Origin: Desulfocicer vacuolatum DSM 3385
Lineage (GTDB): Bacteria > Desulfobacterota > Desulfobacteria > Desulfobacterales > Desulfobacteraceae
DNA: 64,000 bases
NCBI RefSeq assembly: GCF_900176365.1
Contig: NZ_FWXY01000019.1
Location: forward strand, 44,250 to 108,249
Direction: 5' to 3'
Position 1 is the first letter of the stretch, and every line of letters starts with the position of its first letter. The notes under the pieces are model-generated. The model searched no databases and was not told the origin of the DNA. It was given only the letters and a program-made list of their open reading frames with translations. Below are positions 25,688-36,330 of this stretch, one piece after another. Made by a program: the position numbers and the translations under genes.

Positions 25688-27064
25688 CTATTTAATTGCG
25701 TGCTTTTTCAATTTTCTTTGAAGGGTCCGCATGGAAAGACCAAGCAAAGAGGCAGTTTCCCCTTTTTTCCATCGACATTTTTCAAGGGCAGTTGTTATTA
25801 ATCGGTGCTCATAGGTGTCCAGGGCCTGGGGCAGGCTTTGGATACCATCAATGCTTTTTTCCAGGGAATGGATCTCCAGATCCTGGGCAACCACGGTGGG
25901 CAGGTGAAGTTTTCCCAGGGTGAGATAACGGTCAATAACATTTTTCAATTCCCGCACATTGCCGGGCCAGGAATAGGATTGCATCTGCAACCGAAGAAAG
26001 GCTGGCATTTCCTTGGGTTCCCGGCTGCTGACATCGGCCTTTAAAAAATGATCTATGAGCAGAGGGATGTCTTCCTGCCTCTCCCTTAAAGCCGGCATGG
26101 TCAAGGGAACCACATTGATCCGATAAAAAAAGTCCTCTCTCATTTTTCCCCGGCGGACCAGGTCTGAAAGATCCCGATTGGTGGCGCTGATAAGTCTGAA
26201 GTCAGATTGTCGCAGTTCTTTCCCGCCAATGGGAGTATAACCGATGCCGTCCAGTCCCCGGAGAAGTTTGGTCTGAAAATTCAATGAAATTTCCCCCACC
26301 TCATCCAGAAACAAGGTGCCCCCCTTTGCCAGTTCAAGATAGCCGGGTTTGTCCGATGTGGCCCCGGAAAAGGTGCCTTGTTTGTGACCGAAAAACTCCC
26401 TTTCCAACAGATTTTCAGGAATGGCTCCGCAGTTCACCGGCACAAAGCGTTTTTGACTCCTGGCACTCAGGGTATGAACGGCATGGGCCGCAAGCTCCTT
26501 ACCGGTACCGGATTCTCCGGTGATGATAACGGAAGAATCTTTTTCAGCCAGCTTGAGAATAAGATCATAAACGTCCTGCATGGCATCACTTTTGCCAATG
26601 AGCTGCTCCAGGCGAAATCGCTGCCCCATGGAAGATTTAAGCCTTATATTTTCTTCCTGCAATGCGATCTCAACGGTTTTCTGATCTGTGATATCTGTGA
26701 GCAGGCCGTCAATGAATTTAACCCTTCCTGTGCTGGAAAAAATACCGATGCCTTCTTCTTTGACCCACTTATCCTGACCCTCCGAGGTGCGGATGCGGTA
26801 TACCAGGCAATATCGGGGGGATTGGGCGGTTATCCGGCTTAAGGCCTGTTTATTCCGGTCCTGGTCATCTTGGTGAACAATTTTCCGGAAAGCCTGTTTT
26901 TCAATGAGGTCTTTGGGCATGTAGCCGATAAGGGATTTAGACCCCCGGGAGGCATAGATGATGGTAAGCTCTTTGTCGTTGAGGCATCGAAACGCCATTC
27001 CCGGCAGATTCCCCAAAAGATCACCAAGGTCTGTATTTGATTCCAGGTGCATTTTTGCTCCCAT
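25688..27064 (-). CDS. PAS-domain sigma-54-dependent transcriptional activator
   Basis: A 458-residue regulator. An N-terminal PAS/PAC domain (about 15-130, ending FIDGLLTDITDQKT) replaces a receiver. The AAA+ domain has Walker A GESGTGKE, a sigma-54 contact loop GTFSGA (usual GAFTGA, conservative changes) and Walker B LFLDEVGEI. The C-terminal Fis-type HTH is KKGETASLLGLSMRTLQRKL. It is activated by a ligand or redox cue through PAS rather than phosphorylation. Positioned to control the sulfatase-family gene downstream, with matching upstream palindromes and sigma-54 promoter between them. Confidence 0.93.
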   Translation of the reverse strand: MGAKMHLESNTDLGDLLGNLPGMAFRCLNDKELTIIYASRGSKSLIGYMPKDLIEKQAFRKIVHQDDQDRNKQALSRITAQSPRYCLVYRIRTSEGQDKWVKEEGIGIFSSTGRVKFIDGLLTDITDQKTVEIALQEENIRLKSSMGQRFRLEQLIGKSDAMQDVYDLILKLAEKDSSVIITGESGTGKELAAHAVHTLSARSQKRFVPVNCGAIPENLLEREFFGHKQGTFSGATSDKPGYLELAKGGTLFLDEVGEISLNFQTKLLRGLDGIGYTPIGGKELRQSDFRLISATNRDLSDLVRRGKMREDFFYRINVVPLTMPALRERQEDIPLLIDHFLKADVSSREPKEMPAFLRLQMQSYSWPGNVRELKNVIDRYLTLGKLHLPTVVAQDLEIHSLEKSIDGIQSLPQALDTYEHRLITTALEKCRWKKGETASLLGLSMRTLQRKLKKHAIK

Positions 27065-27263
27065 AAAATTAAAAATTTGAGCTTATAAAAGGAATCTGTT
27101 TTTGTCAATTCCCGCAAATTCAAGCCCCTGAGCACCTTGTGCCGTGATGGACAAAAAAGCCAATTTATGATAAACAACGAGCCATAATCAAGCCCCCTTT
27201 AAATAAGAGAAATTTGTGGCATAGGGAGTAAAAATTCGGCTTGCTAATGTAAAAGTTTGGGCA

Positions 27264-28898
27264 GTGCCGTTGCCAAAAAAGAAATCCACCCCAAAACATG
27301 GGCAATGTAAAGCCCCAAAGGTGAGCATCATCAATACAGAAACTGTCAACACAGATATTACCGACACCCGGGATACCCTTAACGCCATTCGAAGCTGCAT
27401 CCCCATTTTGGAACAGATTGTGGAACGATCAGAACTATTGTCCCATTTATCTGAAACAGAGCGCATTGCCCTGGTGACAGCGGCCGGAAAAATCTCCCGG
27501 CCTGACCGCAAAGAGATCAAGAAACGAAACAAAGAAAAAAAGCGGCAACAACGATTGGCCATTGTAAAAAAAGAACGAAATCTGAGGGCTGCCACAGGCA
27601 TCAGAAAAGCCAGGGAAACCGATGTATTCACCGCCCCCATGCAAATTTCATATAACGCAGAAAAAGAGGATCATCTGTCCGAACAAACCCTGGAAACTCC
27701 CCGCAACTGCTATGTATGCAAGGCAGAATTCACAAAACTCCACCATTTTTATGACACCATGTGCCCGGCCTGTGCCCAGTTCAATTATGAAAAACGGTTC
27801 CAGACGGCCTCTTTAAAGGGACAAGTGGCCTTTATCACCGGCTCTCGCCTTAAAATCGGGTACCAGGCCACCTTGATGATGCTAAGGGCCGGAGCCAGGG
27901 TCATTGCCACCACCCGATTTCCCAAGGATTCGGCCCTGAGATTTTCCGGGGAACCTGATTTTTCAGACTGGGGACACCGCCTGCAGATTTATGGCCTGGA
28001 TCTTCGCCACACACCCAGTGTGGAATTGTTCACCGACTACATCAAAGATACCTACCACCGTCTGGATATTCTCATTAATAATGCGGCCCAGACCGTGCGC
28101 AGACCCCCGGGATTTTATGCCCACCTCATGGACAACGAGGCCAAAGATATTTCAAAATTGCCCCCCCGGGCCCAAACCCTCCTGAAAGAGCATGAAACCT
28201 GCATCTCCCAACTGGAATACGGGTACACCGATAATGTGGGTAAAGAAAAGGCACTTCCTGTTACCTGGAACGGCAGTGCCCCGGGGGTGGGATTGCGCAT
28301 GTCTGCCCAATTATCCCAGATCCCTTACTCCTATGATCATTGTGTGGATGTGCCAGAGGTGTTTCCGGCGGGAAAACTGGATGCGGATCTCCAGCAGGTG
28401 GATTTACGTAAAACCAACTCCTGGCGATTGCGTCTGGGGGAGATTCCCACATCGGAAATGCTTGAGATCCAGCTGGTCAATGCCGTGGCCCCCTTTGTGC
28501 TTTGCAACCGCCTGGCAGAGATCATGAAGCTTGATAACACAGGGCAGAAACACATTGTCAATGTATCTGCCATGGAGGGCAAATTTTTAAGATTTAAAAA
28601 AGGAAGCCGTCACCCCCACACCAACATGGCCAAGGCGGCCCTTAACATGCTCACCCACACCGCCGCCAGTGACCTTGCCAAATATGGCATTTTCATAAAC
28701 GCCGTGGACACGGGCTGGGTCACGGATGAAGATCCTGCCACCCTGGCAAGACTCAAGGAAGAGCGCCACGATTTCCAGCCTCCCCTGGATATTGTGGATG
28801 GTGCGGCCCGTATCTGTGATCCCTTTTTCCATGGCATCCTCACGGGAAAACACTGGTGCGGTAAATTTTTAAAGGACTACTTTCCCATTGATTGGTAG
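27264..28898 (+). CDS. Short-chain dehydrogenase/reductase-like protein with N-terminal zinc ribbon
   Basis: A 544-residue protein starting at GTG 27264. A basic, helical N-terminus (to about 120) precedes a zinc-ribbon-like C149-x2-C152...C167-x2-C170. The SDR domain begins near 185 with [15 protein letters not shown] and [12 protein letters not shown]. Ser434 sits in IVNVSAMEG, but the catalytic YxxxK reads T453-N-M-A-K457, so the general-acid Tyr is absent. A long insert separates the NNAAQ and VSA blocks. It may be a binding protein or use another acid. Function unknown. Confidence 0.75.
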   Translation: MPLPKKKSTPKHGQCKAPKVSIINTETVNTDITDTRDTLNAIRSCIPILEQIVERSELLSHLSETERIALVTAAGKISRPDRKEIKKRNKEKKRQQRLAIVKKERNLRAATGIRKARETDVFTAPMQISYNAEKEDHLSEQTLETPRNCYVCKAEFTKLHHFYDTMCPACAQFNYEKRFQTASLKGQVAFITGSRLKIGYQATLMMLRAGARVIATTRFPKDSALRFSGEPDFSDWGHRLQIYGLDLRHTPSVELFTDYIKDTYHRLDILINNAAQTVRRPPGFYAHLMDNEAKDISKLPPRAQTLLKEHETCISQLEYGYTDNVGKEKALPVTWNGSAPGVGLRMSAQLSQIPYSYDHCVDVPEVFPAGKLDADLQQVDLRKTNSWRLRLGEIPTSEMLEIQLVNAVAPFVLCNRLAEIMKLDNTGQKHIVNVSAMEGKFLRFKKGSRHPHTNMAKAALNMLTHTAASDLAKYGIFINAVDTGWVTDEDPATLARLKEERHDFQPPLDIVDGAARICDPFFHGILTGKHWCGKFLKDYFPIDW

Positions 28899-29034
28899 GC
28901 AATCTAAAGCCGGGCTTCGTTTTCCAGAAGTGCTTCCTCAAAAGTATAAATTACTTTTATGAGAATATGAAGGATGCCGAAAATTAAAAACTTTTCCCGC
29001 CATATTTTGAAACATTGGGGGCAAGTATTATAAA

Positions 29035-32000
29035 ATGATTAAGAATAAGGTAATTCTACTGAGTATATTTTTAATACTATTTTTCTTAACGGTCTTGCCT
29101 TGTACAGCAGTGACTAAAAAGAAAATACTAATTCTATATTCATTACAGCCACGCATGCCTGCCTATGAAATATTGGATCAAAATTTTCGCAATCTTCAAT
29201 TGCCTGAAGACACCCAGGTGGAATACTTCACAGAATATCTGGAACAATCCAGGTTCAAAGATGAAACCAGTATCAAGAAACAGGCTGATTTAATAAATCA
29301 TAGATACAAAATCAACAAACCCGATATTGTCATTGCAGTCATGTCTCCTGCGTTGAATTTTATTCAGAATTATTGTAAAAAAACCTTTAACAATACTCCC
29401 ATTGTTTACGCTTTGATTGATGAAAAGGTCGATTTCAAAAAACTGAAATTTAAAACAACCGGCGTCAATCTCCAGATTGATCTGATAAAAACGTTAAAAG
29501 CAGCCCTGGCAATTCAACCGGAAACCCGGGATGTTTATGTGGTGGCGGGTAGATCAGGCGTGGGACGTTCATGGGAAATCAAAGCAAAGGAAAATTTTCA
29601 GAAATTATCCGATGAAATCAATTTTCATTACTTGTCAGACCTACCAATGGATGAAGTTTTAACCAAAGTCGGTAATTTACCCCCCCAGGCAATCGTACTC
29701 TATCTATTGCTCCTTAAAGATGCCTCAGGCAAATCATTTGTCCCCAGAGATGTGTTAAGTGCCATTTCGCAATCTTCCAGTGTGCCTGTGTATGGAATAT
29801 GGAGTACCTATGTGGGATATGGAATTATTGGCGGCCACCTGTGCAGCTCTGATTTGCTTGGAAAAAATGTCAACAAAATGGTCATTCGAATTTTAAACGG
29901 CAAAAATATACATGAAGTCCATCCAATATCATTGGGTCCCAGCATTCATATGTATGACTGGAAACAACTGAAACGATTTGGAATAGATACAAAAAATATT
30001 CCCGATGAAAATATCATTTTATTTAAAACCCAGACAGTTTGGGAAAAATATAAATTTTACATTGTCACCTTTTTTCTATTTGCACTTGTTGAAGCCATAT
30101 TTATTTTTTTCCTGATCATGAATATTAAAAAACGTAAACGGGCTGAAACAAACTTAATAGAAACCCAGACACACCTGAAAGCAGCGTTGGAAAGCATGAG
30201 CGATGCGGTATTTATCAGTGATATCAATGGAGGCCCCATCGTATTTAACGAGGCTTTTGCAGCATTTTACAGGTTTAAAAATAAAAAAGAGTGTCTTAAA
30301 AAATTACCTGAATATCCAGACCTTTTTGATATTCATCTGACAAACGGCACCTTGCTGCCCATTGATATGTGGGCGCTACAACGGGCTTTACGGGGTGAAT
30401 CAATCATGAATGCTGAACGCAGCATTCAACGCAAAGATACAGGCGAAAGCTGGATGGGCAGTTATAATTTTGCGCCCATTCGGGATAAAAACGATTTATT
30501 TGTGGGTTCTGTGGTGACAATACGTGATATTACCGCATTAAAGAAAGCTGAAAAAGAAACGATCCATCAAAAAAGAATTTTCAAAGCAATTATTGACAAC
30601 ATTCCCGCATTGATAACTCTTTGTGACCCCCAAGGCAATTTAATCCTGATAAACAAATCCTTTAAAACGACAATTGGATGGACAAATAAAGATTTTCAGA
30701 AAATAGATATGATGGAAGCATGCTACCCAGATCCGGATTATCGCAGGACAGCCTTAGAGTATATGGAGAAAGCAACAGATGAATGGCAGGAATTTAAAGT
30801 AAAAACAAAGTTTGGCCATTCCATTGAATGCATGTGGTCAAATGTTCATTTGCAAGATGACACTCAAATTAGTATCGGTATTGATATCACTGAACAAAAA
30901 CGTTTAAAAGAAAAATTACAGCAAGCGTATAAAATGGAGTCAATCGGCAATCTTGCCGGTGGAATTGCCCATGATTTCAATAATATTCTTTCAGCCATCA
31001 TAGGTTTTACAGAGTTATCCATTGAAGAAACAAAAAAGGGCACCCTCCTTGAAGACAATTTAAAAGAAATCCTTTCCGCTGGAAACAGAGCCAAGGATTT
31101 AGTGAAACAAATACTTACATTTGCCCGAAAATCAGAAGAGGCAATACACCCCATCCGCATTGACATTATTGCGAAGGAAGTACTTAAGTTTATACGGTCT
31201 TCGATACCAACCACCATTGAAATCACATCAGACATTCACAGTGAATCACTGATTATGGGAAACCCGTCCCAGATCTATCAAGTTTTTATGAATCTTTGCA
31301 CAAATGCCGCACACGGCATGGAGGATAATGGCGGTGTTCTTGATGTAAGCCTCAAAAATGCAACCATTGATGAAAGGCCCGGGATGCAACATAAAAAACT
31401 GATGCCGGGTGACTATATAGAAATAATAGTATCTGACACAGGCAAAGGAATTAACCCTGATATCATCAATTTAATTTTTGAACCATACTTCACCACCAAA
31501 GACCCCGGAGAAGGTACAGGAATGGGTCTGGCCCTGGTTCATGGCATTATTAACGCCTGTAACGGCCATATTGACGTTACAAGTACACCACGCCAAAAAA
31601 CAATATTTACGATCTACCTTCCCATAGTCAAAAATAAAAAAGAAAAACATTTGCCTGAACCGGACGAAATCCTGAAAGGCAAAGAGAGGATTCTACTCAT
31701 TGACGATGAACCTCCAATTGCAAAAATGGGAGCACAAACCATGGAACGCTTAGGGTATTCTGTAACCACATTTACCGATAGCCTAAAAGCATTGGATCAT
31801 TTTTTATTAAAACCCGACAACTATGATCTGGTAATCTCTGACATGACCATGCCAAAATTAACCGGTGATCAGCTTGCAATAAAGATTTTAAAAGCAAGAC
31901 CAGATACACCGATAATTTTGTGCACAGGCTATAACAAAAATATTTCCCCCGAAAAAGCTGCTGCAATTGGTGTAAAAGCCATTGTTTACAAACCCATAGT

Positions 32001-32058
32001 CAGGGTGAAACTGGCCAAAGCAATTCGAAATGCTCTGGGTCAATCGAAGCCAGAATAA
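29035..32058 (+). CDS. Hybrid sensor histidine kinase with periplasmic ABC-substrate-binding-like sensor
   Basis: A 1007-residue hybrid kinase. A signal-anchor (about 5-25) leads into an ABC_sub_bind-like periplasmic domain (about 30-325), then TM near 342-362. Two PAS regions follow (about 380-500 and 510-620). The HisKA phosphosite is H646 in [11 protein letters not shown], the HATPase contains [17 protein letters not shown], and a C-terminal receiver has D936 in VISDMTMPK. Such sensors likely read a small periplasmic ligand. It overlaps the convergent Fe-ADH gene by 19 bases. No cognate response regulator is adjacent. Confidence 0.92.
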   Translation: MIKNKVILLSIFLILFFLTVLPCTAVTKKKILILYSLQPRMPAYEILDQNFRNLQLPEDTQVEYFTEYLEQSRFKDETSIKKQADLINHRYKINKPDIVIAVMSPALNFIQNYCKKTFNNTPIVYALIDEKVDFKKLKFKTTGVNLQIDLIKTLKAALAIQPETRDVYVVAGRSGVGRSWEIKAKENFQKLSDEINFHYLSDLPMDEVLTKVGNLPPQAIVLYLLLLKDASGKSFVPRDVLSAISQSSSVPVYGIWSTYVGYGIIGGHLCSSDLLGKNVNKMVIRILNGKNIHEVHPISLGPSIHMYDWKQLKRFGIDTKNIPDENIILFKTQTVWEKYKFYIVTFFLFALVEAIFIFFLIMNIKKRKRAETNLIETQTHLKAALESMSDAVFISDINGGPIVFNEAFAAFYRFKNKKECLKKLPEYPDLFDIHLTNGTLLPIDMWALQRALRGESIMNAERSIQRKDTGESWMGSYNFAPIRDKNDLFVGSVVTIRDITALKKAEKETIHQKRIFKAIIDNIPALITLCDPQGNLILINKSFKTTIGWTNKDFQKIDMMEACYPDPDYRRTALEYMEKATDEWQEFKVKTKFGHSIECMWSNVHLQDDTQISIGIDITEQKRLKEKLQQAYKMESIGNLAGGIAHDFNNILSAIIGFTELSIEETKKGTLLEDNLKEILSAGNRAKDLVKQILTFARKSEEAIHPIRIDIIAKEVLKFIRSSIPTTIEITSDIHSESLIMGNPSQIYQVFMNLCTNAAHGMEDNGGVLDVSLKNATIDERPGMQHKKLMPGDYIEIIVSDTGKGINPDIINLIFEPYFTTKDPGEGTGMGLALVHGIINACNGHIDVTSTPRQKTIFTIYLPIVKNKKEKHLPEPDEILKGKERILLIDDEPPIAKMGAQTMERLGYSVTTFTDSLKALDHFLLKPDNYDLVISDMTMPKLTGDQLAIKILKARPDTPIILCTGYNKNISPEKAAAIGVKAIVYKPIVRVKLAKAIRNALGQSKPE

Positions 32059-33311
32059 ATACGAAGCAAATCACTGTTTTTGAAATAAACCGGATGATTC
32101 CCCAGTCGCTCCATGTTTACATTATTTAAAATCAATTCAAAATCTTCTTTACATACCAGCCCTGATTTTGACATATCCGCAGAAAGGCCTATATCTTCCA
32201 TGAGTTGATACCATTTTTTTGTGCAAGAGTAGGCGTTATGACACCCCATCAGGCCATGGAGTGTGTCAAGCGTTTCTTTAATGTAAGCACTTCCGCGTCC
32301 ATGCCGGGGGGTCTTGATCCCGGCATCATTAATGATGAAAAAATTTCCCAGAAGCAATGCCACGGCATGACCGTGTGGAAGACCGTAATGGGTGGTGATG
32401 GAGTATGACAGTGCATGGGGAGCTGTGGTTTTACTGATGTTAATTGCTTTACCGGCAATGTTGGCACCCAGTGCCATTGCCTGTTGGGCTTTTTTATCCT
32501 TTTTCCACACGGCATCCCTGATGGCAGGTAAAATTATTTTAATGGCCTCAGCTGCATATAATTTACTTTTTTCTGTTGCGTTAACAGACCAATAGGATTC
32601 CACTGCCTGGCACAGAGCGTCCATGCCACTTGCAGCGGCCTGGTAGGAGGAAGTGTTGGCGGTCAAATCCGCATCAACAATGGCATAATCGGGTAGCATC
32701 GTTGGATCTGCCAGAGAATACTTTTTTCCTTTGACATATACAACCGCAAAATGGGTGGCCTCACTTCCGGTTCCGGCAGTGGTGGGAATTGCCACAAGGG
32801 GAAGACCCTTACAGGTAACATCACAGGTTTTAATTATGTGATTAAAATCGTCATGGGGCTGGGCCGACAATGTTGCAATGAGTTTTCCCATATCCATGGC
32901 GCTCCCCCCACCAATGGCAATGATCATGTCAGGTTTGGTCTGTTCCAGCAGTTTGATACCGGCAAGGGCATCTTCCAATCGGGGGTTTATTTCAAAGTCA
33001 GAGAAACGGATTATTTCCCGGCCTTCAAGATATTGATTTAACGCCCGGGAGGCACCACTTTTTGTAAATGAAATTTTGCCGGTAACGACAAAAATTCTTT
33101 TGGCATGATGTTTTTCAATGATCTGTTTGAGTTGCTTGATGCTTCCAGGGCCACTGTGGGTGATTTGCATTGCTTTATCCATTGATGTTCCACAAATTTG
33201 AGTATAATTCACCAAACCGGGGGAAGTGAATCCCCCCATTTTGATGTTTTTATCAAAGTACTGGGACCAGGCACAGGCTGGGTCACCATATAAAAAATGG
33301 AATTTTAACAC
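32040..33311 (-). CDS. Iron-containing alcohol dehydrogenase family protein
   Basis: About 380-420 residues of the Fe-ADH (group III) family. NAD motif GGGSAMDMGKL, TTAGTGSEATHFAV, and metal-binding histidines in SKTTAPHALSYSITTHYGLPHGHAVAL are visible. The last block resembles phosphonoacetaldehyde reductases, so a small aldehyde/alcohol substrate is plausible. The start is uncertain: GTG 33311 has a weak RBS, and ATGs at 33239 or 33182 would shorten it, the last giving a typical N-terminus. Upstream neighbours are stress-type genes and downstream is the convergent hybrid kinase. Confidence 0.85.
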   Translation of the reverse strand: MLKFHFLYGDPACAWSQYFDKNIKMGGFTSPGLVNYTQICGTSMDKAMQITHSGPGSIKQLKQIIEKHHAKRIFVVTGKISFTKSGASRALNQYLEGREIIRFSDFEINPRLEDALAGIKLLEQTKPDMIIAIGGGSAMDMGKLIATLSAQPHDDFNHIIKTCDVTCKGLPLVAIPTTAGTGSEATHFAVVYVKGKKYSLADPTMLPDYAIVDADLTANTSSYQAAASGMDALCQAVESYWSVNATEKSKLYAAEAIKIILPAIRDAVWKKDKKAQQAMALGANIAGKAINISKTTAPHALSYSITTHYGLPHGHAVALLLGNFFIINDAGIKTPRHGRGSAYIKETLDTLHGLMGCHNAYSCTKKWYQLMEDIGLSADMSKSGLVCKEDFELILNNVNMERLGNHPVYFKNSDLLRIYSGFD

Positions 33312-33461
33312 AAATAAAACACCACCGGGAATTTAATTGGACCCACAAGGAGCGTTAATTTATGATTTAACGCCACTTAAATTGCAGCCTCATTGGATGC
33401 ACTCCAAAGCCATGGAAGCAGATGAAAACAAACAATATTGACCATGGTATTATGCCGCACC

Positions 33462-33488
33462 GCGACCTTTCCGGAACGGAAAAGTCGC
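33462..33488. terminator. Hairpin downstream of the UspA gene
   Basis: GCGACCTTTCCG (33462-33473) pairs with CGGAAAAGTCGC (33477-33488), 11 of 12 positions. It lies just past the UspA stop (minus strand). It is preceded on the plus strand by ATGGTATTATGCCGC, the same lead-in that precedes family-1 palindromes, so it may be a variant of that repeat doing terminator duty. No strong U-run. Confidence 0.4.
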
Positions 33489-33504
33489 AAGGTAGCAAAA
33501 CGAT

Positions 33505-33987
33505 CTAAACCTCGGCCCTCTTGTGGGGTCCCTTACGGACACTGAGCACAGGTATGGGCGCATGGCGAAACACTTTTTCCGCCTGGGAGCCAAAAAGTGT
33601 TCTGGCAATATTGCCCTTTCCCTTGTTGCCCATGACAATGAGATCCATATTCTGTTCCTTGGCGGTCCTGAGGATCTCTTCAAAGGGAACCCCCATGCCA
33701 ATGTGAATCACCATGTCGGATTTCTGTTCAAAGAAATTCTCTTTAAGAATTTTTTTAATGGCCTTTCGTCTTTCATCTGTGTTTTCTTTGACATATTCTT
33801 GGAGATCCACCTTGTCAGGGTAATAACTTGTGACCATTTTAACAGCATTGATATCCCGCTGGTTCAAAATATTAAGAATATGAATTTCAGCCTTGGTATT
33901 TCCGGCAACGGCAACAGCATACTCCAGTACGGGAATGGAATAATCAGACAAATCCACACAAACCATTATTTTGTTAATTTTTTTCAT
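33505..33987 (-). CDS. Universal stress protein (UspA family)
   Basis: A 160-residue single-domain Usp. N-terminal strand [12 protein letters not shown] and the C-terminal ATP-binding signature [23 protein letters not shown] (G-x2-G-x9-G-S) are intact, so it is of the nucleotide-binding class. GGAGG before ATG 33987 sets the start, which overlaps the end of the CBS-domain gene by 14 bases. Pairing of CBS and Usp proteins suggests an adenine-nucleotide-sensing energy or redox stress response. Confidence 0.93.
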   Translation of the reverse strand: MKKINKIMVCVDLSDYSIPVLEYAVAVAGNTKAEIHILNILNQRDINAVKMVTSYYPDKVDLQEYVKENTDERRKAIKKILKENFFEQKSDMVIHIGMGVPFEEILRTAKEQNMDLIVMGNKGKGNIARTLFGSQAEKVFRHAPIPVLSVRKGPHKRAEV

Positions 33988-34672
33988 AAAATCCTCCAAA
34001 TATTTTTCTAATGTTTCGGGTCTGATCTGCCAGAAATAAAAGTTCTCCTGCATCATAAAGCTGGGACACCACACCGTCAAAATTTTCTTCCGGCAAGTTA
34101 AAGGCATGTACAAACACCTTTCTAAAGCCTTGTTCAACATCGTCATAGGAGGTTAAAATGCTCAAAAGGCGACCGCCCCCCATGCGAATAATGTCAATGA
34201 GATTTTTCACACTACCCGGACTGTCATTTATTTTCAGGGCAAAAATCTGCCCTTTTTGGGCAGCACCGGTAAAGGACACAAGGCTTCTGAAAATATCGCT
34301 TTTGGTTATAATTCCGGTCAAATGGCCCTGATTGTTCTTCACCGGCATGCCGGAAATATTTTCCATGAGCATTTTTCGGGCCGCCTCTTCCACAGTGCAG
34401 TCTTCGGTGGTGGACAACACAGGGGAGGACATCATCTTTGTGATTTTCACCTTTCTTAACAAATCGCCAAGTTCATAAACGGCAAGGGTGGTGGCCTGGG
34501 AGGGCGTCGCCTTTTTAATATCGCCGTCGGTGACGATTCCCACAATTCGTCCCTTTTCCATCACCGGAAGCATGGAAATCACTTTTTTTTCAAACAGATC
34601 CGCAGCATCCATAAGAGAGGCATTTGCCTCCACGGTGTTGACGGGTGAACTCATCCATTTTTTTACCAGCAT
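33974..34672 (-). CDS. CBS-pair protein with C-terminal ACT-like domain
   Basis: A 232-residue cytosolic protein. Two CBS motifs lie at about 7-60 ([22 protein letters not shown]) and 80-135 ([25 protein letters not shown]), followed by an ACT-like domain (about 143-210). This is the AcuB-like arrangement that binds adenosine nucleotides and regulates partner enzymes. A consensus AAGGAGG lies upstream of ATG 34672. Translationally overlapped with the following Usp gene. Confidence 0.88.
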   Translation of the reverse strand: MLVKKWMSSPVNTVEANASLMDAADLFEKKVISMLPVMEKGRIVGIVTDGDIKKATPSQATTLAVYELGDLLRKVKITKMMSSPVLSTTEDCTVEEAARKMLMENISGMPVKNNQGHLTGIITKSDIFRSLVSFTGAAQKGQIFALKINDSPGSVKNLIDIIRMGGGRLLSILTSYDDVEQGFRKVFVHAFNLPEENFDGVVSQLYDAGELLFLADQTRNIRKIFGGFYEKN

Positions 34673-34779
34673 GGGCTTCCTCCTTTTTTGAATGGTGAAA
34701 TGCCTTCATGACTGTGTTTAAGCAACTATCATGCCGATGAATGTCGCAACAATTTGTGTCTTTTGTTTTATTTTTTTTG

Positions 34780-34861
34780 ATATGAAATACGCCACAAATC
34801 AGGGGCGTATCTTAAGCTTTGTTGTGGGCAAAACCGGATCAAAATACGATCTACCCGTGGT
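34780..34861 (+). repeat. Structured repeat family 2
   Basis: Copy beginning ATATGAAATACGCC and ending CTACCCGTGG. Two hairpin-forming parts: GAAATACGCC/GGGGCGTAT and GGGCAAAACCGG.../CTACCC. It is closely related to the copies at 41.35 and 57.35 kb and, inverted, at 38.43 kb. Confidence 0.75.
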
Positions 34862-34933
34862 GAATATAGAAAAAAGAGTGTCAGATCATTTTACAGTTTG
34901 GAAAAAACAGCGAATCTGTCTTATAAATTTATG

Positions 34934-35119
34934 ACTCAACTTTCGGGCTTCATTTCAAAGCCGGCATTTTTAAATGTACCGATGGGCTCAGTGTGCCGAC
35001 GGGGTCAGGCTTTTGTTATTGATGTTATCGACCAAGGCCTTTACCAACGAAAAAAGCCTCGATAATGTCAATAACGAAAGCCTGACCCCACCACGAAATG
35101 CGAACACCGAAAGTTGAGT
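34934..35119. mobile_element. 186-bp MITE-like element with target-site duplication
   Basis: Terminal inverted repeats ACTCAACTTTCGG (34934-34946) and CCGAAAGTTGAGT (35107-35119) are perfect. They are flanked on both sides by the direct repeat TTATG (34929-34933 and 35120-35124). Inside, 35001-35089 is a long hairpin with GGGGTCAGGCTTT...AAAGCCTGACCCC arms of roughly 35-40 bases. No coding capacity. A non-autonomous transposable element is the simplest reading. Bases 34673-35230 contain nothing else but the family-2 repeat. Confidence 0.75.
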
Positions 35120-35230
35120 TTATGATTCAAAAAAGACGGTTGACAAAAAGTTCGGCTTGGTTTCATGCTTGCCCACCGCCATCGCCTTTTACCCAACACA
35201 TTGAACTCAAGTTTGAATGTGGCAAAACTA

Positions 35231-35914
35231 TTATTCAATGATGCCCTTTCTGTACCAATGTCTGGCCAGGTAAAGAAAAGGGGTATCTGCCGCAGCCACA
35301 GCCCATTTGAGCAAATAGGTGGTCCAGAAAATTTGCCACAATACCCCTGACGGATACACCCCGGCAAAGGCCACAAGGGTAAACACAGTTGAATCCATGA
35401 GCTGGCTGACCATGGTACTGGCATTGTTCCTCAACCACATCATGCGATCCTGGGGAAATTGTTTTCTCCAGAAATCATAGGCCCACACATCGTGGAACAT
35501 GGAAATCAAATAAGCCATAAGACTTGCCCCGGCAATGCGCGGCATGATGGCAAATATGGTGGCAAGACTGGACTGGGCAAAATCGTCGGTGGCCGGCACA
35601 AATTTCAATGCCAGTGTCATGAGAAGGGTCATGGATAAAAGAGATAAAAAGCCAGCTTTTACAGCTTTTCCCGCCTCTTTCTTACCATAAATTTCCGATA
35701 AAATATCAGTCACCAGAAATGAAGAGGCATACACAATATTTCCCAGTGTGGCAGAAAAACCAAACAGATCCACCAGTTTGATCACCTGGATATTGGCCAC
35801 AATGCAGGCAATGGGAACCCAGAGAAAAAGTCCGATTTTACCGAACAGACGAAAAAAAAGAAGAATCATTCCAAAATTGACCAGCAACATTACCAGCCAT
35901 AGCGCTTCATTCAT
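35231..35914 (-). CDS. yhhQ: Queuosine precursor transporter (YhhQ/VUT family)
   Basis: A 227-residue inner-membrane protein with about six helices belonging to the YhhQ/COG1738 family, which imports preQ0/preQ1 for queuosine tRNA modification. Family segments seen are ASSFLVTDILSEIYGKKEAGKAV and DSTVFTLVAFAGVYP. ATG 35914 is preceded by AGGAGG, and an upstream ATG at 35986 lies beyond the riboswitch and is rejected. A preQ1-I riboswitch directly overlaps its ribosome-binding region, which supports the substrate independently. Expressed alone. Confidence 0.93.
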   Translation of the reverse strand: MNEALWLVMLLVNFGMILLFFRLFGKIGLFLWVPIACIVANIQVIKLVDLFGFSATLGNIVYASSFLVTDILSEIYGKKEAGKAVKAGFLSLLSMTLLMTLALKFVPATDDFAQSSLATIFAIMPRIAGASLMAYLISMFHDVWAYDFWRKQFPQDRMMWLRNNASTMVSQLMDSTVFTLVAFAGVYPSGVLWQIFWTTYLLKWAVAAADTPFLYLARHWYRKGIIE

Positions 35915-35920
35915 ACCATA

Positions 35921-35958
35921 CCTCCTGTTTTGTTTTAAGGCGGGAGCTTCGACCGCCG
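35921..35958 (-). promoter_or_regulatory. preQ1-I riboswitch
   Basis: On the minus strand GGCGG-TCGAAGCTC-CCGCC (35957-35939) forms the 5-bp P1 stem with its loop. It is followed by the A-rich tail TTAAAACAAAACAGGAGG (35938-35921). This matches the small class-I preQ1 aptamer (compare the T. tengcongensis type: stem, UCGCAGU loop, UUAACAAAACAAGG tail). The tail includes the AGGAGG of the transporter gene, so ligand binding should hide the ribosome site. Confidence 0.87.
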
Positions 35959-36060
35959 GGCCGGGGTAATATATATACGAAGTCATAAAAAATCAACTTT
36001 TTGCTACTCACCATAATTATTAAGAATTCAAAATAAAAAGCCATGACCCCTTCGGGAACT

Positions 36061-36148
36061 TTATTTGACCGAATTTGCTGCGTTACCAGGCGTTTGCGGT
36101 AGACAGATACAGCGGCATGCCCGGTGCCTTACATATTCGGCCAAATAA
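36061..36148. repeat. 88-bp hairpin element in the queuosine/Fec intergenic gap
   Basis: TTATTTGACCGAAT (36061-36074) pairs with ATTCGGCCAAATAA (36135-36148), 13 of 14 bases, around a 60-base interior. Not positioned as a terminator for either divergent gene. It may be a small mobile element remnant. Downstream, TTGACA at about 36180 may be part of a promoter for the uptake operon. Confidence 0.4.
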
Positions 36149-36279
36149 GGCTTTCAACTTTTAGGTTACATATTTAGGGTTGACATGATATTATCGGTAT
36201 ATTAAGAAAGTCAGTCAATAAGCATCCTGTAGGGTGCTGTAGTAAAAATTGGATTTAAAAAAATTTAAAATAACATGAT

Positions 36280-36330
36280 AGGCCATGAAGGCTGGCAGAA
36301 GAATTTCTGCCCTTCCTTTATGGCCTTTTT
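36280..36330 (+). terminator. Intrinsic terminator/attenuator in the leader of the Fec-type operon
   Basis: AGGCCATGAAGG pairs with CCTTTATGGCCT and, inside it, GGCAGAA pairs with TTCTGCC around a GAAT loop. A run of T follows (36326-36331). The hairpin lies just upstream of the likely start of the permease gene, after a promoter-like TTGACA near 36180 and a small hairpin AGCATCC/GGGTGCT (about 36221-36238). It could attenuate the operon. No known riboswitch class was recognised. Confidence 0.65.
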
